From Acanthosoma haemorrhoidale (Eukaryota; Arthropoda; Insecta; Hemiptera; Acanthosomatidae): DNA of 64,000 bases. The DNA lies in contig OV884015.1 in assembly GCA_930367205.1 (NCBI GenBank), positions 107,572,509 to 107,636,508 on the forward strand. The letters run 5' to 3'. The notes under the pieces were generated by a model. That model ran no database searches. It was not told the origin of the DNA and worked only from the letters and a program-made list of their open reading frames with translations. The stretch's first letter is position 1; the number at the start of each line of letters is the position of its first letter. Of the stretch, positions 25,865 through 37,646 are shown one piece after another. The translations under genes and the position numbers were made by a program.

Positions 25865-26255
25865 TGTGATGCGAGGGGTGTCGCGGAACGCCCACCGGCG
25901 GCATTTGTGCTTATGGCGCCACCTCCTTCAAAACGAGTGACCAAAGGTCAGAAGAGTTGCCACGCGTCACAGAAAATCTCCAGTGAGCGATTCCTTCTTC
26001 CGCCCTCACGCCATTTCTCAGTCACTTTTGCCTCTAAGATGATCGAGTAGAGGGACTTTGTGCTTCACCGAGGGAGATTAATCGCTGTCCAGAAGTTCGT
26101 CAACAATATTCACCATAGAACAACTATTAATCACCATAGATACCAGGAAACTTAGGGGTTAAGGGCACGAAGGCCGGTGGACTCCTAGGACTTGTGGAGA
26201 CCTCTGGCATGGAGGAAGCTGCGAGCCTGCTAGAATCAACTAAATCAACGCTAGG
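25865..26255 (+). mobile_element. 5' leader of R1-like element
   Basis: An abrupt shift to GC-rich sequence near 25865 precedes the gag-like coding region and is read as its 5' untranslated leader. The boundary is judged by composition only. Confidence 0.4.
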
Positions 26256-26819
26256 TTGGCCCAGAAGAGAGGGCCAAGTGTGTTCCGGGGGGTCTTTAGG
26301 ACCTGGACAGAAAAGGAGTTTTTATACGAGGTCTGGATTGCCTTGTCTCAAGCGGACTCTGCCTTAGCGGATCTGCCTCAGGATCAGAGACCGGGGCCAC
26401 TGAGACTGATCTTTAAGATGAAAGCAGTTAGAGACACGGTCTTCGTTACCTGGGTGGCAGAGGTTACCCCCGCTGTTAGGTTCGCATTGTTTGGAGCCGC
26501 CGATCTGCGGGTGGGGGATGGCACAGGCTGGTCGTAAAACACTTCCTGGCTTTCTGGACGCACCCCGTTGTCTAAAATGCCATGGCTACGGGCACTCTAA
26601 GGCCACCGGTCCTTATCAGGGAACCTGTAGGTGGTGTGCCTATGAAGGGCATATTGCGAATAATTGCATTCACAAGACTGAAAGCTCTCCCTGCGCAGAC
26701 TGCATAAGAGTAGGGATCCCGAGGAGGCTAGGCACTAGGCCGGAGCTGTTGAGTGCCCTCAGCTGATCAAGGAGGTGGAGGCCCTTATGCGTAGGACCAG
26801 GTACGAATGGGCTCATTAG
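26256..26819 (+). pseudogene. R1-clade gag (ORF1) remnant with CCHC knuckles
   Basis: The first frame (26256-26537) carries LRLIFKMKAVRDTVFVTWVAEV, like the conserved region before the zinc knuckles in R1-type ORF1. A frameshift near 26530 leads to APRCLKCHGYGHSKAT, CRWCAYEGHIANNC (a complete CX2CX4HX4C knuckle) and CADC. The first knuckle has lost its last Cys. A second frameshift near 26720 leads to LIKEVEALMRRTRYEWAH and a TAG at 26817-26819. ORF1 proteins of this clade bind RNA and form the retrotransposon ribonucleoprotein. No ORF2 follows. Confidence 0.7.
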
Positions 26820-27215
26820 ATGGGGATGCACATAATGTATATAGGTTAAGTCGTGTACATAGTAGGCTAAGCAAAGTATATAGGTTACTGGTGTTGTATT
26901 TAGGTTAACTAGATATAAGATAAAATTGTAAATAGATCATAGGAAGTAAAACTAATTAGGATATAGTACTTGTCAATCGTAAGTTAGATAGATATTGTCA
27001 CGTATAATTAGGTAAGGTATTAAGGCTTAGCTAATAGGTTTTATGTAAATAGAGTGTAGAAACTAAAGAGTAATTAGGACGTAAGTAGATCTTTTATCAG
27101 TAGATTGTAAGGAATTGAGTTTAATGTTACATTTGTAATCAATAAGAATATCATAAATAGATGTAGTAGTATAGTTATTGTCAAGAAACGAATAATAAAG
27201 ACTATTTTATAGAAG
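26820..27215 (+). mobile_element. 3' AT-rich tail region of the R1-like element
   Basis: Immediately after the gag stop the sequence becomes AT-rich and ends in AATAATAAAGAC at 27190, a polyadenylation signal-like sequence. No endonuclease or reverse transcriptase sequence is present. Either ORF2 was deleted or this is a gag-only derivative. Confidence 0.35.
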
Positions 27216-28005
27216 TACCCAAGGTGCGCTGACTGGTGCAATAATCCCAATTACATTGGAATGCGCGCACCACAGTCATCGAAAACAGCCCCTGGAGTCT
27301 GCTCCACAGACTTGCGGGGAAACCCCGAGTTATGAGGGTTTCGAGAACCGATCCCCGAGCCTGCATCACGGGCTCGTAGGGAAACCCCGCTTGAGCTTTC
27401 TACCCCAAAAATGGGCAAACCCCCCCCCCCCCTAAAAAAACCACCCGTCAATAGAACATACCTTCTGCCCGTTACATTCAATAGAATTTAATGTCATTGC
27501 ATATACGTTATAATATCCACTTTTAAACTATAAATTCACTGACTGAAATCATTAATCTAATTGCATATTATTTTTGGCCCACGCTTGTACATATTACAGT
27601 TTTCTTTTCATTCAAATCTACAAATAGCATTATACAGTCCACTATTTAATATCAATGTTGAATGCGTACATGAAGATCCACCATCGGACTGATAGTTTAG
27701 GGTGATTGTGCATGCATACATCTGCATATATATATACATACAGTAATAAGTGAGTCTTTGGGATCTTATCACTTCTGTATAATTTTACTTAGGATGGAAA
27801 ATTATACTTGTTTTAAACTTCAGACTATCGGGAATGTTTCTATTTACTTAGTAAAAGGTAAATATAAATTTTTAGAAGGTTTCAGTATACCGGAAAGTTA
27901 TTCTGTTTGTGCCAGCTAACCCAATATAATGTTTATAAAAATAAATACTATTTATCAATGAGTCGACAGTTCGTATTGATAATTTTTGGCCTCGGGTTTC
28001 AAACC
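27216..28005. other. Intergenic; two GC-rich hairpin copies
   Basis: At 27290-27329 and 27353-27390 two similar segments each have a short hairpin (AGTCTG/CAGACT and GAGCC/GGCTC) followed by GGGAAACCCCG. A run of about 14 C lies at 27420. The rest is AT-rich with no recognised feature. Confidence 0.5.
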
Positions 28006-28011
28006 CAAGGC

Positions 28012-28334
28012 CTGTCACTATATGACTAGGCTGTCACTATATGACTAGGCTGTCACTATATGACTAGGCTGTCACTACATGACTAGGCTGTCACTTTATG
28101 ACTAGGCTGTCACTTTATGACTAGGCTGTCACTATATGACTAGGCTGTCACTGTATGACTAGGCTGTCACTGTATGGCTAGGCTGTCACTATATGGCTAG
28201 GCTGTCACTATATGGCTAGGCTGTCACTACATGGCTAGGCGATCACTACATGACTAGGCTGTCACTGTATGACTAGGCTGTCACTGTATGACTAGGCTGT
28301 CACTGTATGACTAGGCTGTCACTGTATGACTAGG
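28012..28334 (+). repeat. 19-bp minisatellite, 17 units
   Basis: Seventeen tandem units of CTGTCACTATATGACTAGG with scattered substitutions (A/G/C/T at the centre, GACT/GGCT). Each unit has the short inverted repeat GTCA/TGAC. A palindromic GGGTTTCAAACCC lies just upstream. Confidence 0.97.
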
Positions 28335-29520
28335 TTGTCACCAGGGCTCTAGTTAATTGGAGGTAGCGCAGCAGCTGCTAACTGTTCGAGGTTATCATCT
28401 TCGGCTTCATCTGCACAGCCAAGCACATCTGGCGAAGAGTAGAGACAAATTGTAGACCTTGGTGGTTCTTGTTGACACTAATGGTTATATTCGTAATATC
28501 GTTAATGTTTGAGTCGTTATAAAATAACCCCCACCCCCGTCAATAAAAACACGTTTATTAAACTATATATTTTCTCTCAATATTTAGTCATGTTTCTATT
28601 CTGTTGTATCACCAACCTTGTTTATTGACTCATACGGGCCTTGAAGAAGACTGCGAAGGGCTTTTCGCAAATAAACGTGATACATTTAAAATTGAACGAG
28701 TTCTGAACTGTCAAGAAAATAAAATGGAAAACAAATATAATAATAAATAATAAGAAAACGAGCGATTCAAATCTCATACCACCACCGTTTATTTTTTTTT
28801 TATAACATTTAGTATGGTCGATAACGAACAGCTGTGAAGATTACTAACATCCTCAAACCATTATCAAGATAACAATTCAATTGGCAATTTAACAATAACT
28901 TTAAACTCACTAAAATAATATTTGATCCAGATAGTTGTGCTTAAATCAATTTATGAAGCTTTAAAATATATTTCATGTTTTCTAAACAGTTTGCTTTGTT
29001 GGATCATGCAAGTATCTCCTTATGTATACATATCATTTCATCACATGCATGACTATGATTGCTTCTACCATCTCTATAACAATGGTCATTGAATATTAAT
29101 TATTGGCAATGTCTTGAACATTTGTTATTCGTTATAAGGACGTTTTCACATCTATTATCACTACAGCTCTTCACGAAATGATAACAGCTCAGGACTAGAT
29201 CCAAAAATATCAAACGTACACGGACATCCATAGTTGATTTTTTAGGCAAGAGAATGTAAAAAATTTTTTTTTGTTTTTCAAAACAAATAACAAAGGCATA
29301 GATAGCAGTGTTCCGTTTCATAAAATGTAGTCGCTGTTTGACGCGTCATTCAATTTACTAACACGCCACGCTGGTGGCGCCAACTCCTAACTTTGACCCA
29401 AGCAAATAATATAGTCCTACAAGAAAAAAACATTTTTTTTGTCCCTAGGAGTATAGAACTAGTTCATTGTTTTGATCCATAAAATATGCAAACGCCGATC
29501 TGCATAGACCACCATCGGAT
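28335..29520. other. No recognised gene
   Basis: AT-rich sequence. A short CTTGAAGAAGACTGCGAAGG motif near 28640, followed by a hairpin around GCGAAGGGCTTTTCGC, resembles the tail region of dispersed repeats, but no family can be named. Confidence 0.4.
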
Positions 29521-29528
29521 AATGGAAC

Positions 29529-30308
29529 TTGAGAACCATTCTCGTACAAAGCCTTTTGTATTCCGATGACATCTTCCTGATTTCTGATTCCCAAGAAAAG
29601 ATGCAGGAGGCCCTAACAGAATGGCAGGAAGAACTACTTCGTAAAGGGATGGTCATTAACACCGCTGAGAGCAAAGTCTTGGTTCTGTCCCGTGAAGACG
29701 TCCATCTGATCTGCAATGGGGAGGTATTGGAAGTGGTGCCGGAGTTTACCTACCTAGGGACCGTTATAAGTTCCTCTGGTAACATTGACCCAGAGATATC
29801 CCATAGAATTGCTAAAGCCAATCAAGTTTACTACCAGATCTCCAATAGTATAATCGGACACCGAGAAGTAGGTATGGAGGCTAAACGGCACATATACAAA
29901 TCGGTTTATCTCCCGACCCTTACATATGGAAGTGAAAACTGGATAATGCTTGATAAGCAAGCCTGCCCCGCATTACTGCAGCAGAAATGAAGTTTCTGAG
30001 GAAAGCGGTCGGGAAGACAAGAAGGGATTGCATCAGAAATGTTCAAATAAGAGAACAGTTGGAGGAGTCCCAACAGGCCTACCCAACAGTGGTTTGGCCA
30101 CGTGTGCCGCATGGGAGATGAAAGAGAACTAAAGAAAGTTCTGGAAGCCCAACCATCTGGGAAAAGACCGAGAGGACATCCTAGAATTTCCTACCAGGAG
30201 AACATCCAGAGGATTGGAGGGGAAAAAGGCAAAACACTCCAGCGAATGAAGCAGCTATGTAGGGACCGAGAGAGATGGCTCCAATTTATCGAGGCTCCTC
30301 GACGCTGA
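29529..30308 (+). pseudogene. Non-LTR reverse transcriptase, C-terminal half
   Basis: The first frame (29529-29990) holds LLYSDDIFLISDS, the catalytic YxDD motif of reverse transcriptase domain C, then KGMVINTAESKVLVLSR and EFTYLGTVISSSGNIDPEI, the conserved segments after the palm, and TLTYGSENW. Frameshifts near 29985 and 30075 lead to KFLRKAVGKTRRDCIRN and WFGHVCRMGDER...RPRGHPR, the usual C-terminal tail of such elements, ending at a TGA at 30306-30308. Everything upstream of motif C is missing, as expected for a 5'-truncated insertion. The clade is probably RTE/CR1-like but not certain. Confidence 0.85.
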
Positions 30309-32536
30309 TAACAAGGCACAAGAGGAAGACAAAGAAGAAGAGTATAGAACTAATTTTATTTATTTATGTAAATATGAAATCAGTTTGTCTCTATCTGCTC
30401 TACTATCTTAGATCAGAGTTTTTCTAAATCACATATACAAGAATTGGTTGCTCCTGAATTCTTCTTCTCTCAAGAGGAACATCTTGCCTGTTGTCACGAA
30501 ATTGAAGGACTCCTGGGAAAAATGGGCCTTTTATTGACTATTTTCCAGATGATATTGCATATTTATTAACATATCAAAAACGAAGTTTGAAATGTGTCTA
30601 TAATATATAAATATGGTTCAATACCAGTTGTTCACTGAACGAAAATGAAGCAATATAACACCATAGCTATAATCTTGGAGAAGATAAAGTATCATGAACA
30701 TCAGTGGGTGATTTGTATGTACTTAAAAATGGGAAATTTTCCGGCAGCAAAGTGGCCGAACCAAATATACTTGCTTCTTGTGCCTCTGAGATAGCAGAGA
30801 CAAAACACACCAATCGGTCAGAAACGCGTGGCCTCAAAGACAAAACATGGACGCTAAGGAAACATTCCGAAAACTGTTTTCTTAATTTATTTTTGCTTAG
30901 TTTAATCCATTCTATTTAATTGACATTCATAATTATGTCCCTATTGTAAAATGAAAGTTTTTCTATATTTTAATAAATAAATAACAAATTTTGACCATTC
31001 CAACCTAATAATTTGTTTTTATTAAAACTTGCTTGTTTTTTGTTCTTTAAAAAAAACTGGAGTGCAATCAGCAAATGTTATAGTTTTCTCATATTTATAT
31101 CCAGTTTCGACAGCAAAATCACTGTTATTATTACCACTCCTATAGAGCTTTAGGCTTTATTGTACAATCCTTTTTTTTTATTTTGATGCAACAGTTCGTT
31201 TTATTTGCCAGATGTGAGGAATACATTTTTTTTTCTATCCCATTATCAAAATTTTATCAAGGCCCTTATTCTTTTTCTATATAATTAACGTAATACAACT
31301 GATTCTTTCCTTGGGAAAAGTGGCAACACTGATTACATGTAGAATAATAATTAATAAAACATACACAAGCGGCTGAAAAAAAACAAACAAACTAGAAAAC
31401 AGTTTGAAAAAACAATTTTAATTAGAATCATTCAGAAGTTTTCTGCAGTATGAACTCAGAGAACAGTGACCATAGTAACCACAGCTTCCATACCAGGAAA
31501 CAGCTTGTCCTTTCAATTCCCCCAACACAATAACTTGCTGACAGCATTACAGTTATACCAGTCCACCTAATCAATATCACAGTGTCTGTGCACTCAGGCG
31601 TAGAGTACTTAAAAAGAAAGAAACCAGTAATTTTAAATTGTAGACTCAGATGAAGGATGAGAATCGGTTACTGATTTGACACAAGGAAATTTTCCATTCC
31701 CCTACAAGTTACTAACTTTAAGAATCCTACAGTATCGACCTACGTTCCAGGGACCATCCACTGGTAGATAAGTGGCTGAAGAGGGACGGGATGGAGTGGC
31801 GGAGGTGGGACACCGCCAAAGCAACTGGTGCCATTAGAGACAGAGTGGTGTGCTAACCACCCCACTAACTTTATTAGCTGGCCATCTGGCTTCGGCCCTT
31901 CCTCACAATAATTGTTCATTCTTGGCCATAGACCTATCTTTAGGCCACGTTCATACATACATGAATATATATTTATTTATTTATTCACGTTCAAAAACTC
32001 TTATTTTATGGGAAGTTATCTAAATAGGTTGCCTGTGATCTAAAAGTCAGCTTAGGATTGAGTGCTTACACCAAATCTAATTAGTATAGTTAATGTATAT
32101 GTTTTATGCCTGGATTATTGGCTTCTTAAATAATATGCGCTAAGCCATATGCAATATGTGTATAGTCAAAGGGTAGTTTAATAGATAAAATAAATGTTGA
32201 TAAAAGAATACATAGAATCATTCTACTCCAAAGATAAATCTTAGATTACCCCAACGTTGTATGAATCTTCAGCGTTAGATGTCGACTGAAGCCTAAGGAC
32301 GAATTCATTTGACTGTCACTGATAGACCGCCTGCTCTGGTAAAAATGTTTATGTTCATCATGTTTCCGGGTGGTGGCCCTTGTAAAATGTAGCAAGGTTA
32401 GCTGCATTGCTTTTAGCCAAATTGGTTTATTACTCTTTTCTTATAAAACAGATTTTTATCAGGTGCTTTATATTTGTCCTGCGCGTTAGAAGGTTCGCAC
32501 TACTTTTTATCTTTTATCCCAAGATGAGTGGTATAG
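30309..32536. other. Intergenic with one GC-rich patch
   Basis: No gene recognised. A GC-richer patch at 31735-31960 is open for 72 codons on the minus strand and looks like part of an unclassified dispersed repeat. Confidence 0.4.
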
Positions 32537-33165
32537 CACCTTGTCGGGTCGTCACTAGGAGGTACCTGATCACCTAGCTCTGTGATAAGTGCGGATTGTT
32601 CGAGTTTATAACCTGGACAATCGTTCCATGACGGCGTTACTATCTGACTCCATTTATGATAGGTATGTGCCCCGACAATGCACTATGTTCAAGAGAAGAG
32701 GTACAGAGGTTTCGTAAAGAATAAGGCAAGTTTTCAGAGTTCGAACGGAAACCAAGCAAGCGTCACGGGTACAGGTCGCCAGAGAGTCTGCAAGGAGACT
32801 GGTTCACAGGGCCAGAAGCCCTGGCTTAAATATCGTCTCTACTTCCTGCCGGGAGACTGCGAGGGTCTAATTCGGCGGCGGTTCCCGCGCGCACCTGTGA
32901 CGAGGCGCGTGACCGGTAGAGAGACACGTGACCGCCGCCTGCTTACCCAACCCTAGGCAATCCCTGGAGGTAGAGAGGGCCTAAAAGGGTCGTTAAGTTT
33001 ATAACCGTTTATGTCTGCCAGCTGGCGACCCTTTCTCGTTTATGACTGTTTGGCTTCCGCCTTGTATTGCTTAATACTTTTACAATGGTTTACATTTGTT
33101 TATAATATATATGCACTAGAGTATAGGGTAATTTAACTTATGTAGTTAGCGGTCGCTACACACCT
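32537..33165 (-). mobile_element. Solo LTR (minus), 5-bp target duplication CACCT
   Basis: The LTR body is 32542-33160 (619 bp), reading TGTAGCGACC...GACCCGACA on the minus strand (TG...CA ends). It is flanked by CACCT at 32537-32541 and 33161-33165. The internal part is shorter and more diverged than in the 871- and 835-bp members. No internal retroelement coding sequence adjoins it, so it is a solo LTR formed by LTR-LTR recombination. Five-base duplications fit Gypsy or Bel-Pao elements. Confidence 0.9.
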
Positions 33166-36100
33166 CTATAAGAATTTTTTATTTCATTTCGAGTAGCAGT
33201 GTCTACATCATGTCCTGCACAATTACCTAATTAACCCCTTACCTTCTCCCAAGGCTTATGTTTTTTCTTAGATTTAATATGAGCTCAAACCAAGCAACAA
33301 CTATGAGCAAGTTAAATGATAAAGGTGGTTTCAGCAGTGTCTAATCTGCATTTTATACTCGTCTACTTTCTTTAAAAACATCAATTTTTGTATCCGATGG
33401 TTACTACGGGTAAAATATTAAGACATGTTGCAAAATTAACTCCTACAACGACAATTCCATGACAGCCGCATACTTATACGACAAATATTTTTATTTCATT
33501 ATTGGTTTCATTTATGTTTTTTGTCAAAAATAAAAAGTCAAAAATTGTTCCTTTATTTTGAAAGTTCCTTTTATTATATGTATATTACTTGTTCTAAGTC
33601 AAACAAAGGCTTACTACTTATTTCCTGTACCTTGCTTATCCAGGGGAGTGAGTAAGAACCACACCCAAATCCAAGTAATTGTGAACGTTACAATAGTTAA
33701 TGAATAATAACATAAATATCACATTTAAACTCTTCCTGTTCCTCCTTTAATTAACACTAATTGTTCTGTTATTAAGTTCGAGATAAAATAACCGCTGAGA
33801 GATGGCTTTTACCATAATTAAATGCTCTATCATTTAACTCTCAGACAAATTAACTTCCGTACTAGCAAATAGACTCGAGTAAATTACTGATTATTTTTGC
33901 TGTGCATTGAGTTGAAAACCAATCGATTATAATTCATTTCGGAAAGACGTTTTAACTAGAAGCATTATAAAACTCGAACCCTGACAGGAAGTCTACAAAA
34001 ATTATTTTGTCTCATTTATCTTCGGATGCTAACGATAATTATAGAGTTTATCATTCGACCACTTACCACGGTTTATCTCCATATTAATTGAGAGTAGTCA
34101 CATCAATCAGACCAAAGATTTTATCATTTATTTCCTGGAGCATTAAGGTGTACGTATCTTTTTTTAATGATAATGAGACAAACTTAAAATAAAATACAAT
34201 CTCATTAAATTAAACAGAATGATTTTAAGAGAAAAAAAACGCGTGACGCGTTAGGTTGGTTATTTATGAGGAGGCGGGTCTGCCAAAAATGTTGTACTCC
34301 TTGCCTAGTTGGCATCATGCCTTAAGATGACAAGCTAATCGGAGCAAATTAACAAAAATAATTATTTTGCGTGAGTGCATGTGATTAGAAAACAAAAATC
34401 TACCTGAATAATGACAAGTTATGTAACCGACTTGATTTTATTTGTTTTTTACTGCAAATATATATGTTAGCAAAATATTGTCAACATGTCGAAAATATTA
34501 AAGCATAAATATTGACTTTAAGCAAAACATCCCTAAACGGACACTTCTAATAAGCGGGCAGTCTTTTAAGTTTTTTTTTTCTCTCACTAACAACTTCGTT
34601 TAGTCCATAAAATTATTTAAGTCAAAGAACCATTACAATGTCCTATAAAATTTCCTCGGTTGCGTGCGAGAAATTTCACTCGCACTCGTGACAAAAATAA
34701 CTGTTTAAAAGAAAAGTAGCGAGAAGCGTTCTCGTAAAAATAAGAGAAACGCTTTAGTCAAAGAACGCACCACTAGGGGGTATTCATCCCACATCCGACG
34801 TGAAGTGAGACAATTGTTCAGGTGTGAGCCCCTCTACAACCTGCTTTAGTCTCTAACTAATGAGAAAACTTCAATAACCAACCCATTGTTTTCGCGTCAT
34901 CCCCTCATGTTACTTCCGTTCACCGGGAGAAGGTACAACGAAAGCTACCACTATAGCTGATGGGATGAAAAGGCATCATATTAAAACAGACCATTGAGCC
35001 AACTGCGGTGACGAGTGAGCAAATCGTTTTCCACCGAAGAAAACCGTCTCTAGGTGTGGAAATACAATTCCAAGTATTCGGAAAAAGAACAATAAAAAAT
35101 AATAAATATTAATTAATTACAAATTGAAATTCACATTCAGAAGATAACTAGTTGATCCGAGGATAAGTCACCTTGGCATTAAATTTCCCCGTTAGGTTTA
35201 TAGTGGTCAGTATTTATTATCAACAATTATAAAGCAGATATTGTTTTTATGATACACATATTATGGTTATGTGTAATAAATAAAGATAAGCATAAAAAAC
35301 TATCAACTTGACGATGTTGACCCTGACAGGGTGTTCATGTTCGATGCCCGCAGAGGGCACTGAAGACACTTGACAGTGTTGCCGACGTAACGCGGTCATT
35401 CAGAGACCCTTGGGAATTTCGTCGGTCGTTGACAGCAATCAAACTTTTGCTACTTGGCAAGAAAGCAGATAACACTATAAGCCTAAAATATTTCTCGGGG
35501 AAGGTCGCAGAGAACAAAACAGAAATAAAATCTAAGTAGACAATCAATCATCTACTAAGTTAGATCATTCACACGCCAACGATTGGCCGGAAACTAGCTT
35601 GAGGGGCAGGGAGAGGGGATAATTTATGTTATTTCCTCTTATAGGTAGAGGTCATTGGTGTTGCTACAACAAAGCTAACATGGATTTTCGAGATGCAAAC
35701 AAGTGTGCTTAGGGACTCAAAATAATCAGTTGTTAGTAACTAATAATGCACAACCACAAAGCAATAGAAATATATTAATAAATATGTATAGGCGGCACAC
35801 CAGGCCCACACTCCAGGGAGTGATTTATTCTTAGGGCGTCGGACCTGGGCGGATAATGTGGTTTCTCCAACCATTCTTGTCTGAACCTAGCACTTCCACA
35901 ATGCACTAGTACACAACTGATGGTAACTGTATTCTATGATACAAAAACATAAAAAAAATAAAATAAAACTCTCCCTGTAAGGAAATAAAACTCTAAACAA
36001 ATCATTTAGAACTGCAGGTGTGAGTTACACTTCTTCCACTGTTTGGTTCTAAACGTTTTTAAAGTTCCACAGTCTTCGAGTTAAGTAATTTTACTTGTTG

Positions 36101-36430
36101 TCTTTGTCCCGTATTAAAACCATTAATTGTGAAAACTTTTCTATTGAAAACTGAAAGCTTCTTCAAATGACACAATAAGTATGCACACCAACATAACCTC
36201 CTAGGATACGGGAGCTATTTAAAACGGCCAATAGAACCAGACTCATAGAGGAAGGACGCCTTCACTTTGTGGACATTGAAAATCATTGAAAACTTTATTT
36301 AGTCAAGACAGGGCTTCAGGTGGAGGTCAATAGAGAAATGCACACTCTATATATAATTCACTTATGTGAGAAAATATAAGTTTCTTACCATTTTATTTTA
36401 AAGTATATTAGTAGTTTAATAAACAGAAAT
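33166..36430. other. AT-rich sequence, no recognised gene
   Basis: No coding family is visible. Short GC-richer patches lie at 34730-34990 (with the inverted repeat CGAGAA/TTCTCG at 34724-34738) and 35790-35900. The stretch 36235-36300 may be the leader of the Jockey-like copy that follows: it shares TCATAGAGGAAGGA with the sequence after the poly-A tail at 46.1 kb. Confidence 0.4.
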
Positions 36431-36432
36431 AA

Positions 36433-37646
36433 ATGAAACGTAAGATGGCAGTATCTGTGGTGACATTATTAGGCCGGGCGCCCACCCACCATAGATCAAA
36501 TCTCCAGAAAGTCCTGCTCCCGAACCAGCCCAGGTTGAAGAATTTCAGCTACCCAAGAGAATATGCCGCAAGCGTTCTCTCCCACAGACCCCAGGAGTGC
36601 GAACTTCGAACTCTTTCACCCCGCTTAACTCAGCCCTTTACTGCACCTCTGCTGCCTCAGCAGCCCCCTCCTAATTTTAGGTCGTATAAACAGCTACGAC
36701 CTAACCAGGCTATTACCGGAAAACCATGTACAGAAGTACAGAGTAGTTCAAACTCACCAGGACACAAACGTGTTCTGCCACAGCCTCCAAGACGCATCCA
36801 TCGCTGCAATCCGGGAACTAAATATCCCGTTTCTCACCTTTCCCCTAAAGGAACAAAAGCTAACAAAAAGTTTTTATTGCACGGCTTTGATCTGACCCAT
36901 CCGATCAAAGAGATAAAAGCATACATAAATACTATAGGCGGCATAATCGATGTATATCGATTAAGCAGATCCGACCACAATGGCGCCAAAACCGAGATCG
37001 AACCGATCTTGGTCATCGGAGATCATACAATTACGGCAGATTAGGCAGGTCGGTCATATCAATAATGTGCTCTTCAGAGAGAGCACATTTCACGATAGAA
37101 GGGGCATCCCGATGTGCCTGAATTGCCAGGAGTACGGCCACACACGGCGGTGCTGCTTCAAACAAGCTATTCCCCTAAGGTGCGCAAATTGCGGGGAAGG
37201 CCAAGTAGCTTCGTATCAACAGTGTCCGTAACTATAATCTAAAACCTCTGCAGGCCTTGGAGTTTAGTAAACAGCCGGGCCGAAAAAGGCCACATACATG
37301 CCTGCCTCCCCTCCACCACGACAGACCGCCTCCTGTTCACGGGTGGCTTCCGGACAAACAAGGGCTCCGGAAGAAGTACTCCCAGTACCCCTGCCTCAAC
37401 ACCGTGTTAACACAGACACGATGCTCTACATGATGAGCGCTATGCTCACAGCTATGAACCAGCTGACCTCCCAGATCACCGGGCTGGTAGAGAGGGTATT
37501 AGCACGGCTCGACACGGCATCAAACTGATCGGCCATGTAATTCTAAATTACAACGTTTGTGGCCTTCGGCCCAAACAAGATGACATAGAGACACTTCTAC
37601 GGTGACATTCGCCAGACGTCGCTGTCCTTACAGCACCCGGTCTGCG
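36433..37646 (+). pseudogene. Jockey-like element copy 2: gag and start of ORF2
   Basis: The frame 36433-37044 includes KGTKANKKFLLHGFDLTHP and IDVYRLSRSDHNG, the PRE_C2HC-type region, as in the copy at 43.1 kb. A frameshift leads to 36980-37231 with MCLNCQEYGHTRRCC and LRCANCG knuckles; the middle knuckle present in the other copy is deleted. A third frame (37298-37528) gives the Pro-rich C-terminus and ends in TGA. ORF2 begins with ILNYNVCGLRPKQDD, typical of the endonuclease N-terminus, but matching stops near 37646. Loss of the 3' end is unusual for a LINE copy and implies later deletion or insertion. Confidence 0.8.
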
